A DNA stretch of 64,000 nucleotides from Ceratotherium simum simum (GCF_000283155.1 NW_004454175.1:6646099-6710098), one strand, 5' to 3'; counted from the stretch's first letter, positions 22,960 through 34,818 are shown. Translations and numbers: made by a program. Notes: a model not told the origin generated them from the letters alone.

Positions 22960-23122
22960 ATGAATATAAATTATTTAACCTGTGTGCCTTAGTTTTCTCA
23001 TCCATAACCTGGGAATACTAGTAGCACTTCACTCAAAGTGAGTTGGGAGTAATGAGTTAGTGAGTGCAAAGTATCTAGGTCTGAGCTGGGCATAGCAAGT
23101 ATTTTACAAATGTTAATAATTT
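22960..23122 (+). mobile_element. MIR SINE, sense
   Basis: 'ttatttaacctgtgtgcctt' and 'agttttctcatccataacct' form the conserved MIR core; 'ctgggcatagcaagtatttt' is the 3' part. The 5' tRNA-like segment is mostly lost. Confidence 0.72.
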
Positions 23123-23335
23123 TCATTTTTTCTCAAAGTTTTCATTCCTGTAGTTTTCCCCATTATCTCTTGCATCAATTTCTCACTCTCACCTAGATCA
23201 TCCCCATGACTATACAAGGATGACTTAAAAACTTCCTGTAGATGCCAGAAAGGTCTGCCTCCAACTATGCTCTATTCTCACTGTATATATTCACTGTCTG
23301 TACTCACTATCTCCACTCCCACATTTTCAGTTCAA

Positions 23336-23378
23336 GCAGAGCGCACAAACTTAACCACTATGCCACTGGGCCGGCCCC
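23336..23378 (-). mobile_element. Isolated ERE head fragment, antisense
   Basis: Only about 43 bp on the minus strand: GGGGCCGGCCCAGTGGCATA, then GTGGTTAAGTTTGTGCGC and the CTCTGC that follows. This is the tRNA-like 5' head of an ERE with no body or A tail. Target-primed retrotransposition usually truncates the opposite (5') end, so loss of the whole 3' part implies a later deletion or another joining event. Confidence 0.85.
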
Positions 23379-24842
23379 CTTGATTTACATGTTTAATGTC
23401 AGCATAATATTGCGCCACAGGAATGGAACATAATTTATGTAACTAGTATCCTAGTGTTGGACATTTGATTTTCCTGAGAAAATATTCTTTTTCAGAGAAA
23501 ATATTTCAGGAAAAAAATATTCTTTTTCAGAGAATAGGATCTCAGTTTGGCTTATTGATAGATGTCTTGTGGCAATCGCAAGAGAATATATTTTCTAGTA
23601 GAATTAGGGAAGAAAGCTATGGTTTAGAAATGGATCGTACCTAGATAATTAGTTACTAACTGAGGACTCTTTAAATAAAATAAAGTTTGTCTATGCATAG
23701 TAAGTGTATGTATAGAGTTAGGTAGTTTTTCTGGCATGTAAAATTACTGGTCTGAAAGTAAGTTTTGGAAGAGTTAGTTTAAAAAAGAGGTAAAGTATAA
23801 GGGGGAGCTGGGTGGATGCGTTTCTGAGGTATAACTAATGTAAGGCCTAAAGATCTGTCACTAGGTTTAGTGTCTAAGACAGCAGGGCCTGCTATCACAC
23901 TTAAATTGAATTGTGTCAAAATTGGGGTGATGTGGAGGGAAAGGATCTACCAAATATCTATCCTGCCCATAGACTTCAAAATAAAGATATATGGTTCAAT
24001 AATATTGACTGGGAGTAAATAGTTACATTAGTGTCATATTTATCCAGAATTTACCACTGTTGAATATCAGAATTGATCACTGTTAACAATCAGTGATACT
24101 GTATTTTATCTAGAACAGAGATTATTACCTTTTGGCAATATGGATTCCCTTCTTGATTTCTGATTTATTTAAAATATATGTATATCTGCAGGAAATAAAC
24201 ATATGTATATAAATGTAAAGTCTTGTGCACACATTCAGGAGATTCAGAGATGCTCTGAAAGAAGTTAATGTTTCATTCTTACTTAAAAATCATAATCAAG
24301 AAGATTAGAATTAATAGAAAGTATTCAAAAGCATTCTCACTGACAGTATCAAGAAATGTAGCCTACTAACAAAGGAAAAGTAAAAAGAGGAGAAAAAAAT
24401 CTATGAAATAATCACAAGATATCAAAATGCATGGGAATTTACTGCAGTGGCCAACGGTCTGTATATCTTATGTGAGAATCACGTCCATGATTGTTTAACT
24501 GGATTTAAAGAGAGTATTATGATAGATATTCACAGCACATTCCCTGAGTTATCAAGAATGGCTAAATTATCTTTGGACTGTCTATCTAAGAAGTCACTTT
24601 AGAAAGGATTCCACCAGAAATGACTTAGTATTAGAAATTTAAAAAGTGATATGCCCAACAATTTCATTGAAGAGACCATCTCATTCCCCAATGACGCCAG
24701 ATAAATAAGTTGCTAATATGATAATCTCAGTCTTCCAGCATTTCAGTTCTCCCCTCACATACTTGAAGACATTTCTTGGTTACGATATCATTTCAATTAA
24801 GAGGTGCATTCAGGGGATCACTTTCTTATAGTTAAGAAACCT
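23379..24842. other. No gene seen; AT-rich with a small palindromic duplication
   Basis: Unassigned AT-rich sequence. A direct duplication of 21 bp at 23479-23499 and 23514-23534 overlaps an inverted repeat (arms about 23471-23488 and 23496-23512). Nothing else is identified. Confidence 0.5.
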
Positions 24843-25298
24843 CTATGTTCATTTCAGCATTATTCACAATAGCCAAGATGTGGAAGCAACCAAAGCGCCC
24901 ATCAACTGATGAATGGATAAAGAAGATATATATACAAGGGAATACTACTCAGCCATAAAAAAAGACAAAATCGTCCCATTTGCCACAACATGGATGGACC
25001 TTGAGGGTATTACATTAAGTGAAATAAGCCGGACAGAGAAAGACAAACACCACATGATTTCACTCATATATGGAAGATAAAGAAGCACTTGGACAAAGAG
25101 AACAGATTAGTGGTTACCAGAGGGAAAGGGGGCTGGGGGATAGACAAAAGGGGTAAAGGGGCACATATATATGGTGAAGGGTAAAAATTGGACTATTGGT
25201 GGTGAGCTCAACGTAGTCTATACAGAAACTGATAAATAATAATGTACACTTGAAATTTCACATTATAAACTGCTATGACCTCAATTAAAAAAAAAAAC
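24843..25298 (+). mobile_element. L1 3' end, sense, 5' truncated, relatively young
   Basis: Starts inside the end of ORF2 ('attattcacaatagccaaga', 'aatggataaagaagatatat', 'acaacatggatggaccttga') and runs through the 3' UTR to an 11-base A tail near 25290. The match to L1 is closer than in the other L1 relics. Similar flanking strings (AAGAAACCTCTATG before, ACGAAACCTTTACG after) probably represent an eroded target duplication. A G-rich tract at 25122-25161 is the L1 3' UTR polypurine tract. Confidence 0.88.
25122..25161 (+). other. G-rich polypurine tract of the L1 3' UTR
   Basis: Five G runs of 3-5 bases in 40 bp on the + strand, with one longer 8-9 base loop. Such tracts in L1 3' UTRs are known to form G-quadruplexes. 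Here it is a property of the inserted L1, not a host gene. Confidence 0.7.
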
Positions 25299-25424
25299 GA
25301 AACCTTTACGGTTTTGCCAAAATTAATTTTTGTAATAAATTGACATAACTTCAATGAACAAGAGAACTCATGATTTAAAGAAATCCTGTGGTGAAAGATT
25401 TATTTAATGTGAATTCTTTAAAAC

Positions 25425-26145
25425 TCCTCGACTTTACCATTTCACATGCATTAGGATGGCTGTAAGACAGACAATAAACAAGTTTTGGTGAGAATGTGGA
25501 GAAATTGGAATGTTGAGGAATGTAAAATGGTACAGCTGCTTTGGAAAACAGTTTGGCAGTTTCTTCAAAAAGTTAAACATAGAGTTACCATATGACCCAG
25601 GAATTCTACCCCGAGGTATTCGCCCAAGAGAATTGAAAACATATGTCCATGCAAGAACTTGTACGTGAGTGTTCATAGCAGTCAAAACATGTTCACAGTA
25701 GCCAAAAATTGCAAACAACCCAAATGTCCAACTGATGTTTGCATGAACAAAATACGTTATATTTACACAATGGAATATTATTCAACCATAAAAAAATTGA
25801 AATATTGATTCATGCTACAACATGGATAAATTTTTTAAACATTATACTAAGTGAAAGAAGCCAGACACAAAATGAGAAATATTACATGATTCCATTTATA
25901 TGAAATTTCCAGAATAGGCAAATCCATAGAGACAGAAAGTAGGTTAGTGGTTTCTGGGGCCCGGTAGGAGGGAGGAATGGGGAGTGACTGCTAATGGGTA
26001 TGGAGTTTCTTTCTGGAGTGGTGAAAATGTTCTGGAATTAGATAGAGGTGACAGTTACACAACTTTATGAATAGACTAAAGCTCACGGAACTTTACATTT
26101 TAGAAGGGTGAATATTATGCAGGCGAATTATATCTCAATAAAAGA
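25425..26145 (+). mobile_element. L1M 3' end, sense
   Basis: Older L1 directly downstream of the previous one. It starts near the end of ORF2 ('cattaggatggctgtaagac', 'gagaatgtggagaaattgga', 'tatgacccaggaattctac') and continues to the 3' UTR end ('ttagtggtttctggggcccg', 'gcgaattatatctcaataaa'). It is more diverged than the 24843 copy. No long frame survives. Confidence 0.87.
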
Positions 26146-28839
26146 CGTCATCTTCTTTATAAATTTGGATATTTCACGCATCAGCTCTTGAAGTGAGCCA
26201 CACCCTCGATTTCTATTTCCTGGTGTGTGACACTTTTGTAACCCAGAGGCTTCAAAAAAAGGGGTGGCTTTAATAAAACCGAAGTTATAAAATAAAGAAA
26301 AGGGATAGTGATTGAGATCACTATCAATCAACAAAACGAGGATTAGTAAATTGTTAGATTAAGTATCGGAGGAGAGTCAAGATCCAGTTTTATCAGTGCC
26401 TCCTGTTCCCCGCCCCTCCCCATTCCTGCCTCATGAAGGATACTTCTGTTGCAAAGTAAACATCTCTGCCAAGAAGTTGCAAGAGGGCTCAGAGCACTTT
26501 CTTTGGTACTCTGTTTCTTTACTGATTTATTCAGTTCAAATTAAGTATTTGATCTTTCAGCTACAAAGCAAATGCAACACAGCCTGGGGTTGCTGAAAAT
26601 TGTTAATTAGGAAAATGACAGAGGGAAGGAGAAGAAATTTAGCAAATACACCTAAGCTTTACATGAAGGAAAGTAATAAACCTCTTCATAAACATCTGTG
26701 GTTTGTGAGAGCACCATATACTTTATTATTAAGCAAAAATCATGAGGCAGCAGAGAGTACACTAATGACGGCATATATTTGCCAGAACTACATAAATTGC
26801 CTGAGAATAGAAAGATTACATTTGTTAATAATAACATCATGAGATTATTTTATTATTTTCCCTCAGGGAAGGATTTTTCAATATTCTACTGAGTATAAAG
26901 GATTCCCTCTCTTCTTTCACTGTTTCAAAGACCTTGTATGTTTATATCTAATGGAAAAATAACACTCATTCAACATTATAAACTATTGTATAAACTCTGA
27001 GGCTTCTTCCTCCTGGGCCTTAGCATCTGAACCAAGTGTAATTTGTAGCTCTGTCACTGAACTACTGAAATTTCCTCTGTTAATTCTCAACTGACATGAG
27101 TAGACACAGAGAATTCTGGGTAATGGTGACGTTAGAATTTTGCTTCTTTCATAGAATATTTTGTTATGATGATAATAGGCTTGGTTACAATGCCCAAACT
27201 ATTTATTTCAAGTTTGTCCAGGAGACATTTCCTTTTAGAAGAAAAATAATCTTTGTGAATCATTGAATCCATAAAATTTTGATGGTTGGTTATAAGATGG
27301 TCAACATGAGTCAGCAAGTTATTGTAAGTACTTAGTTTTCGGTTGTCTATAAGGAGTAACGATGGTTGACATACTCAGGGCACTGAAATCACGGTATAGA
27401 ACTAATTTTAAACAGTAGGAAAATAAGAATTTATTCAGAACACTGCTAAAAAGTTCCGTACTCAGCAATTAAGACATGTGGTCACTATTCTTTAAGGAAA
27501 GAAGAAAGAGTATGTTAATAAAAAAAGTGTCACTGCATAGCTGTTTTTGTCAACTCTACTTCTGGCTATCGAGGAAGAAATATAGACAAATGTGTAAATT
27601 CATAGATAAAAAATGTTTCTGTCTATAGAATGGAGGATTAATGGGATAGAGAGGGTCTCTGGAGGGGATCAGTAAAATATCAATATTTCATAATGTTAGT
27701 TCACACTAGTTAGTTCACACTAGTCACAACGGAGAGTAAAACTGAGTTTACCAAATGATTAGGCTTGGCTCTAGAAAAGGACAAGCATTTTGTGTCATGG
27801 AAATAGGTACTGTGGTGGTGACAGATACGGGGGCATTTAAGGTGGTGACAGTGTATGGGAAGCATACGGAGGCAACAAAAATATCCATCACAGAAATGAT
27901 GAATATAGAGATTCCAGTAGTACTTTGTCCAATTTCTGAAACTATTTCCACCCCGATTTTTTTAGTCATTTCTTTTCAGTCTCCCTCTCTTGTTGCATGA
28001 TTCACTTTCATATCAGAATAACTGCCTTAGGCTAGTTCTAACAGCCCAGCCTTGCTCTTCATTATAAGAATGTGACCACAAATCCTTCTGATGTTGACAG
28101 AGAAGATCAGGCACCACTAGGTCTCATTGCAGTGAATTGATGTGATAACCTGTGAAAAATGATGACAGTACAATATTTGTGTCAAATATTTTGTGAGTTA
28201 CAGTCACAATTCTTTGAGCATGTAGGAAATAAGAGGATATATTAATTCAAGACATCAGTGGTATTATTATTTATATCATCATTACTAAATATTAGGTGAC
28301 TTCTCAACACTTTCTGCAGTTTTATCTTTTTAGGTATGACTGGTTCTATTACCTTTTGACTTACAATTTTAATATCACATCAGATATGTGATCCTTTCAA
28401 AATAAGGATGAATAAGCAAGATATATTCAAGGAAAACATCCCTAAAATAGAACACTGTATTGTATTGAAAGATTTAAAAAAATTATTTCTTAACCTTTTC
28501 TTCCATGCAAAGATATTTAAATCTATCCAAAGTTAAATTTTCACTCTGGTTTCTTTAATATTTTCTATTTATTCCTCTTGCTCTTATTTGTTAGTTTTCT
28601 TTAACCCTTAAAGATGTATGAGTTTGTATTTTTAAGTTGCTCTCAAGTGCAGAGTTGAGTTAATCATGCTCCTCAACTCTTCGCACATTGTCATCATTGG
28701 TCAATTCAAGGCCTCAAACTTGTTTATTGTATTTTTCTCCTTCTTCCCAATACCCTCTCCCATCCCCCTCGTACTCACGGGCACCACCCTATTTGTGATA
28801 TGAGTCTTAAATATGCACATATCCTTGCAGTATTGTTTT
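26146..28839. other. No gene seen; AT-rich unassigned sequence
   Basis: About 2.7 kb with no recognised repeat or exon. A perfect 14-bp tandem duplication lies at 27696-27723. Overlapping open frames on both strands at 27748-28000 (73 and 81 codons) match no family I know. Confidence 0.5.
27696..27723. repeat. Perfect 14-bp tandem duplication
   Basis: The unit TTAGTTCACACTAG occurs twice head to tail (27696-27709 and 27710-27723) with no mismatch. It has no longer array around it and looks like a recent slippage or small duplication event. Confidence 0.85.
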
Positions 28840-30020
28840 GTGGGAGGGTATTTTTTAAATTTATGTATGGGATATTTTGCTGTTGAGCTTGTCTGTTTTC
28901 TACATTTCATACCTAACACATTTGAAATCTCTTCACTCTGTGGTATGTACATTCATTTTCCTTTTTCCCCTATAGGAAACTTTTCCGTTATCTGCATAGT
29001 TCATATTTTACACATCCTTGGTCAACAACAACCCAGGTTGTTGGCAGCTTCCTGCCATCACTAACAATGCTCAATGAACATTGTTATACATGCGCCTTTA
29101 GGAAGCTGTGTGAGGACTTCTCTGGATATATATCCAAGATTGGAATCCATGGGTTATAAGGCAAATGGATAATTAATTGCAGTAAATAAAATATCAGTTT
29201 GCTTTCAGAAATATCTGTACCAATTTATATTCCTAACAGCAGTATATGAATTTCTTTTTCCTCTCATCTTTAGCAACACTCGTTATTAAATGCTTTCCTT
29301 ATTTTTGCCATCCTGACTGATGAAAATGATATCTATTTATTCTTTAATTTTGCCTTTATCTGATTAATCATAGGATTGAGCATCCTTTCATATACGTTCT
29401 TGTTAGTCATATGTCTTCCCTTTCTTTAAACTGCTCGTTCATCTATTTGCCCAATTTTCTATTGAGATTCCCGTCTTTTTCTTACTGATCTATAAATGTC
29501 TTTCTTAGTATCCCATCTGTCTGTTGACTTTGTCTGTATTGTTCCTCATTAGATAGAAATCTTTAATTTTGATGTAATGATTTTTTTTTTCCTCTAAGAG
29601 TTTGTATGTTTGGGGTTTCATTTAAAAAGTTTTTTCTATGCTAGGTCACAAAATTTTTTTCTAAATTTTTTAATCTCTTTATTTTTAATGCAACTCTTTT
29701 TAATCTGTCTGCCATCTATGCAGTGATAATGTACAAGTTTATATTTTTCTTCTTATAGTGAGCCTGTTTTCCAAATACCATTTATAAACAGTCCTTTTCC
29801 TCATTGCTTTGTGGTGCTATATTTTACTTCCAAACTCTATTCCTGTTAATACTATCTTGATTTTTATCACTACTGCTTTGGTTCTGTCTTCATATCTGGT
29901 AGAGAAAGTCTCTCCCCTCCCACCGCTTCATGCACATTTTATTTTCTTTTTCAAAGCTGACTTAGCTACTTATGGTTTTTTGTTCTTCTGTATAAATTTT
30001 AGAATGAGTTTTCCAAGTTC
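28840..30020 (-). mobile_element. Ancient L1 3' region, antisense
   Basis: Plus-strand phrases such as 'aacaatgctcaatgaacatt', 'ggaatccatgggttataagg', 'caatttatattcctaacagc', 'tatttgcccaattttctatt' and 'aaatctttaattttgatgta' are the antisense of the 3' part of L1ME-type elements. The L1 3' end is at the low coordinate. The copy is highly eroded, with internal deletions. Confidence 0.72.
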
Positions 30021-30600
30021 CCAAAAAAATCTGTTTTTAAATATGTCTCTTAATGATCATATATGACAACATATTGCTAGATTTTGATTTTGATTTAAAA
30101 TCAGGAAGCTATTTCCTTAAACCTTTGAAAATGTTATTCCACTCTATTTCTATACTCAAGTGTGTTTTTTTGAAGACTGATGCCAATATGACTTGTTTAC
30201 CTTTGTGGGTGAGTGGTCTTCTCTTCTCTCTAGAAAATTTCAAATTTTTCTCTTTGTCTTCAATATTCATACATTTTACTGTAATGTTTCTAGGTTTGAA
30301 TTTCTCATTCTCTGTGCTTTTTCGCTCTGTAGCCCTTTCAATCTAAAGTTTTTCATCCTCTTTCCGGTGAAGAAATTCTTAGATGTTATTTCTTGAAATG
30401 TTTTCTTTTCTGTGCCTACATATATTTTTTTCCTCCTAATGGAACTTTTATATATATTTTGATATTTCTGTTACTGACTCCATATCTCTTGACTTTTTCC
30501 CCTTTCTCTCTTTTCTTTGCAAGGGCTTTTTGGAGAATATTGTAGCCAAGTTTCCAGTACCCTATTTCATTCTCTGCCTATATCCTTTTAGTTATTTACC
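30021..30600 (-). mobile_element. Probable L1/HAL1 ORF1 region, antisense
   Basis: 'tttgtgggtgagtggtcttc' and 'tagccctttcaatctaaag' are the antisense of an L1-type ORF1/HAL1 segment. Its position next to L1 3' sequence in the same orientation, without a full ORF2 between, fits either HAL1 or an L1 with a large internal deletion. The match weakens upstream of about 30420. Confidence 0.48.
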
Positions 30601-31504
30601 TAATGCATTAATAATTTATTTAAACTCACATTTTTCACACCAAATATGCCGACTTGATTCTTATTTATAAATGCTTGCTTCTGCTTCATATTCCAACTAT
30701 TCTCTTTTAACTCTTTGAGAATTTTCACCAGTTTTATTTTGAGTAATAAAAAAGATAATAAATAAATAAATACGTAAATAAACAAGAGCTGGGTCCGCCT
30801 GCTATTTGCAGTTAGGTTTGCTGTCTTTGCTTTTTAGCAGTTATGCTCCTCAGAGTTCTAGTGATCTTTGCCTTTGAACATGTTTTTCTCGGGCTGCTTT
30901 GGTAAGTAGGGAGGCCCAGGTTCTAGCTTGTGCTGATCCTGAGGGCTAAAGGTAGGTAGGAAGATGAGATCCTGGGCAGAGAGCCCACCACACCACAGTC
31001 TAGACTTGACCCTCCGTCTTTGCTCTCTCCTCACCAGAAGATCCTTACCCCTTGGTTGTAGTTGGTTAATGCTGGGGATGGGTTTGGCAATGCTGTGGGG
31101 GTTGCTGTCATCACCAGACCCTTTTGTTATCTCTCTTAACCCTTGTCAGACTCCTGTGCAGCCTGAGTGTTATCTGTTGACTCAGTGGCACTGGGTAGGC
31201 AGTACTGTTTTTCTGTCTCTTGAGCTATGTGGCCAGGACAATGAAAAAAGACACAGCTTAAAAGCCCTCCCCATCTTATTCTCCCACCATGGTACCTTGT
31301 TCCTAGCCACATCTGCTCCATTTTCAAGCATTTCTCTCAATCTTTGTCTATTTTTTTTCTTCAAATCTACTTTGGTTTACCTATGAGACAACTTCTGGGA
31401 TGAGATGAAAGAAATGCCAACATCTGGGCTAATTCTCAATTTTGTTGAATCTCTTCTATATTTGTTTTCAAATGATGGATATCAAATTAGTAGCAACTTC
31501 AACT
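30601..31504. other. No gene seen; less AT-rich, maybe the 5' part of the antisense LINE
   Basis: A TAAA-rich microsatellite lies at about 30756-30785. Beyond it the sequence is more GC-rich. It includes the longest open frame of the window (140 codons, 30964-31386, +), which shows no protein-family likeness and ends in a T-rich run. This may be the far 5' end of the antisense LINE relic, but I cannot show it. Confidence 0.4.
30756..30785. repeat. (TAAA)n microsatellite, imperfect
   Basis: AATAAATAAATAAATACG followed by TAAATAAAC: about seven tetranucleotide units with one interruption. Confidence 0.75.
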
Positions 31505-31690
31505 GAATGCTCTCTAGATGCTAGGCCTCTGCTAAGTGTTTTTACATGCATTGTATCATCTAATCCTCACAAAGGAAATCTGTGCTTTTATCATCGTTAT
31601 TTTACAGGTGAGAGAATTGAAGTCTAGGTAAGGTACTTCACACAGCCAGTAACAGAGCCACAGTGCAAATTTAGGCTGTCAGATTCCAAA
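31505..31690 (+). mobile_element. MIR SINE, sense
   Basis: 'tgcattgtatcatctaatcc' and 'ttattttacaggtgagagaa' are the conserved MIR core, followed by 'acacagccagtaacagagcc'. The 5' end is partly preserved ('tgctctctagatgctaggc'). Confidence 0.82.
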
Positions 31691-33654
31691 GTCTATTTCT
31701 TTTAGACTATATTGTAATTTAGTGTTTTGGTTTAAATTAGATTTGTTCTGGGCAGATGGACTTCATGATGTCCAAGAACCCCCTAAAAATGTGTCCAAAA
31801 TTTTGTGTTTGTACATAGAAGATATTTTTACCAAGGATTGAGTCCATTGCTTTGATTAGATTCTCAAAGTTGTCCATGAGTTCTTACAAGGTGAAGAGCT
31901 ACTTTAATTGAAGTCAGAACTTACATGGGGGCTTTGGTGCTCAAGTCAGCCTGTAATGCAAAAAATAGTATATAGTGATTTACCTCTGAAACCTTCTTAA
32001 AGAACCCTCATATTACCCAAACTGGGCCACTGGAAGCTCAAAAGCCAAAAATTAATATATTTTATTTCTCGTTGCTTTTGGTGCTGGTAGTTCTTTTCCT
32101 GGATCGGTGGAAAACAAGTTACTTTGAAAATATCATGGAAGCAGAGAACGGGGGGTTAGATAAAGGATTCGCTCAATAAAGTTATGCAATTGTGTTCAGT
32201 TCCTCAATGCTCATACAATGAAAGTTTACTGCAAATTAAGAAAAAAAAAATCTAAGACAACGTCAACCTGGTGTGAAGAAGAATAAATAAACAGCAGTAT
32301 GTTCAGTGGTTGGCTCTCCAGAGCCTCAAGCTTGTACAGTCATATACCAGTCCCAGAACTTGTCAATTTGACCTTCTTGAGTGCCCAACTGACCTTATCC
32401 ACTCTAGACAGAATCTGCTGGATTTTCTATTCATAGGCTCTTAAGAGGATGAGGCCTGTTGAAAAAAGTTCTGACAATTCTTTCTGGCTAATGGAATAGT
32501 CTATGGTGAGGCTTAGATAACAATCTCTCCAAGATGTCAGAGGCTCAACTTGGCTCAGCTTCAGAGCTGAGCAGAGCTCTCAAGGCTTCTTTGTACCAGG
32601 GGTACCCTCCGTTCAATTTTCCCAAACCCCTTTTCAGAGCATCTAAGTGATCCATGTTCTAGGGAAGCCTGAACTGAACTGGCCTCTGGAAACAGATAAA
32701 TATACTGGGCAATTAGATTGACCTTTGCTCTTCTGCAGTAAGCTCTAAAGCACAAACATTCTTCATAGAAAAATACTTACATGATAGACATGTAGGACTC
32801 TTAAAAATGTATTTCATATCAAAGAAGGGCAGCATGCATGATTTTTTTAATGGAAATAGAGTACAGTATGTTGTCTAAGTAAAATGAGAGATGAGCTAGT
32901 TTACATAGGTATTTCAGAAATTGAGAGGGTAGAAAATGTTAAAACCTACTGTAGGCTACATTCAGAATTCAATCATCCATTTAAAACAATAGCGATTTGT
33001 AATACTGAACAAAACGAAAAAAACGTCTGCCAGCTTCAGTCTTGAGATATTTTGTGTTCTCTAGAAAATATCAATTTATTGGCTTTGGGTTTCTGGTCCC
33101 ACACAGACCTTAAATAAAAGTCCTCTGTGAGGTGGTAGCCGGAAAATGTTTTCTTGCCAAAGGCACAGAACGTGGATCTTGAGTTGTCCCACAACGACTA
33201 ACTGACTCTGAAAGTGTCAGGAGTAAAATGACTCCATCTTATAATCTCTCCCAGAGGCAAGGAGCTTCTCACTTCCAGAATAAATTGATGATGAGATCCA
33301 TTTTCTAACTGGCAGGAGGATGATCAGCAAAGCTTTCAGGCCAGCTTGCTGACAAGGGAAAAGTGCCTGTCCCAATTGGCAGGTACATGTGATTTGTGAA
33401 ATGGAAGGCTTTATAACCTGGCACACACAATGGTTCCACTGAAAGTCTTTCTGTGTAATAAGCACAACTATTTGTAAATTGCACTCATATGGGGATACCT
33501 GCTCCCTGCTGTGTGCACGGGTTTGATTCTTCCTTCTTGCACTTCCCCAATGTGACACTCGGTCTATTTGACAGCCCCTAAGCATCTCATTCCAGTCAAA
33601 ACCCCAATCTGGTATTCTCAAGTGTAAACCATAGTACAGCTTTACATAAACTGT
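31691..33654. other. No gene seen; unassigned sequence
   Basis: About 2 kb without a recognised repeat or exon. The 134-codon open frame at 33217-33621 (minus) has no detectable family resemblance and no supporting splice context that I can see. Confidence 0.45.
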
Positions 33655-33770
33655 AAAAGGCTTTCACATTTGTTTTCTATATCCATTTAACTCTAAGCAA
33701 ATATCACCATCTTATTTTACAGCTGAAAACACAGAGGCGCAAGATAGAAGCTACCACTACACAATCTGGT
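33655..33770 (+). mobile_element. Partial MIR-like SINE, sense
   Basis: 'atcaccatcttattttacagc' (shown nearly whole) followed by 'gaaaacacagaggcgcaaga' resembles the MIR middle and 3' part. It is short and diverged. Confidence 0.5.
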
Positions 33771-33807
33771 TCCCTATCTCTCTACTGTTTTCACTATTTT
33801 CCTTGGA

Positions 33808-33862
33808 CTGGAGTTCTCAAACTTAAATATGTATAAGACTCGTTCAAGTTGCTTGCTAAAAG
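33808..33862 (+). mobile_element. Possible MER5-type hAT end fragment
   Basis: 'ggagttctcaaacttaaata' resembles the CAGTGGTTCTCAAACTT terminus of MER5-group elements. It is only about 55 bp long, so weak. Confidence 0.35.
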
Positions 33863-33869
33863 TAAAGGA

Positions 33870-34112
33870 ATGACAGTTAATATAGAGCTTAATATGCACC
33901 AGGAACTCTTTTAAGCACTCCACATATATCAACTGATTTTTTCATCACAACAATGCTAAGTTAAGTATTATGATTATCCCATTTCATGGGAAAGAAAGTG
34001 GAACTACAAAGAGGTTTGTCAATTGTTCAAGGTTTGACACTTAGTAAAGGCTGGAACTAGAATTCAAACTGAGGCAGCCTGGTTCCAGAATCTGTGCTCT
34101 TACCTACTTTGC
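33870..34112 (+). mobile_element. MIR SINE, nearly full length, sense
   Basis: Contains the 5' block 'tatgcaccaggaactctttt', the core 'tattatgattatcccatttc' and the 3' block 'tggaactagaattcaaactg'. All conserved MIR blocks occur in order over about 240 bp. Confidence 0.85.
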
Positions 34113-34667
34113 TGACCCCTAAGAGGATTCTTTATTCCCTTTCGCGGAGAATTTGGAATCAGTGTGTCTACAGTGGGACCAGGAATCCAAATTTTCCACA
34201 TACACATTCTCTAGCCCCCAAAAGGCTGTAATGCCAGGGGTTCTCATGCTTTGAAAAGTGTTGACTTCAGGATTCAAAGACATTGTTTGGTCTTCAGTAG
34301 TCACATATCACAATAAAAATTCCCCTAGGGGACATTATAAATTAATAACTTAGTTTATAAGCAGTAGAGCAGAATAGAGTACGAAGTGTGACTTGGGACT
34401 TAATGGCTAGGAAAAGGTAAGAGGCATCCAAGGAGAAGATCAATGGTAAGAAAAACCACAGAAGAAAAACACAGACATCATCTCCCTCATAATTTTCCTT
34501 GCAGATAGATTTGCATGAGATTGCTCAATACAAAGTTTGGAAATTAGAATGTAAATTTCTTTCTCAAGAGGTTTTGAGAAATGCCAGTGGAAATCATGGC
34601 AGAGGGCTTTGGTTACAGTTATTTACTAAATGCTAACAACTCAAGTTTCTCGACTTGTAGGATCTAT
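34113..34667. other. No gene seen; unassigned sequence
   Basis: No repeat or exon recognised. A short open frame on the minus strand is not convincing. Confidence 0.45.
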
Positions 34668-34818
34668 AGCTGCACTGTCCAAAATGGTAACCACTAGCCA
34701 CATTATTTGAACTAAAATTAAATAAAATTTAAAATTCAGTTTCTTAATCACCCTTGCCACATCTCAAGTATTCAAATAGCCACATATGGCTAGAGGCTAC
34801 AATACTGGACAGCACACA
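34668..34818 (+). mobile_element. hAT-type MITE with visible terminal inverted repeats
   Basis: Left end GCACTGTCCA and right end TGGACAGCAC form an imperfect inverted pair. 'aaccactagccacattattt' and 'agccacatatggctagaggc' are the interior of a common mammalian nonautonomous hAT element. A longer relative lies at 45190-45507. The copy is shortened in the middle. Confidence 0.7.

Noticed and set aside
27748..28000. Overlapping open frames on both strands in the same 250 bp
   Set aside because: Neither matches a known protein; mutual overlap is typical of chance frames in sequence with few stop codons.
30964..31386. 140-codon open frame, the longest in the window
   Set aside because: No recognisable protein family, composition like noncoding DNA, and it ends in a T-rich run next to an antisense LINE relic. 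Length is within chance for 64 kb.
33217..33621. 134-codon open frame on the minus strand
   Set aside because: No family resemblance and no splice context; likely chance.
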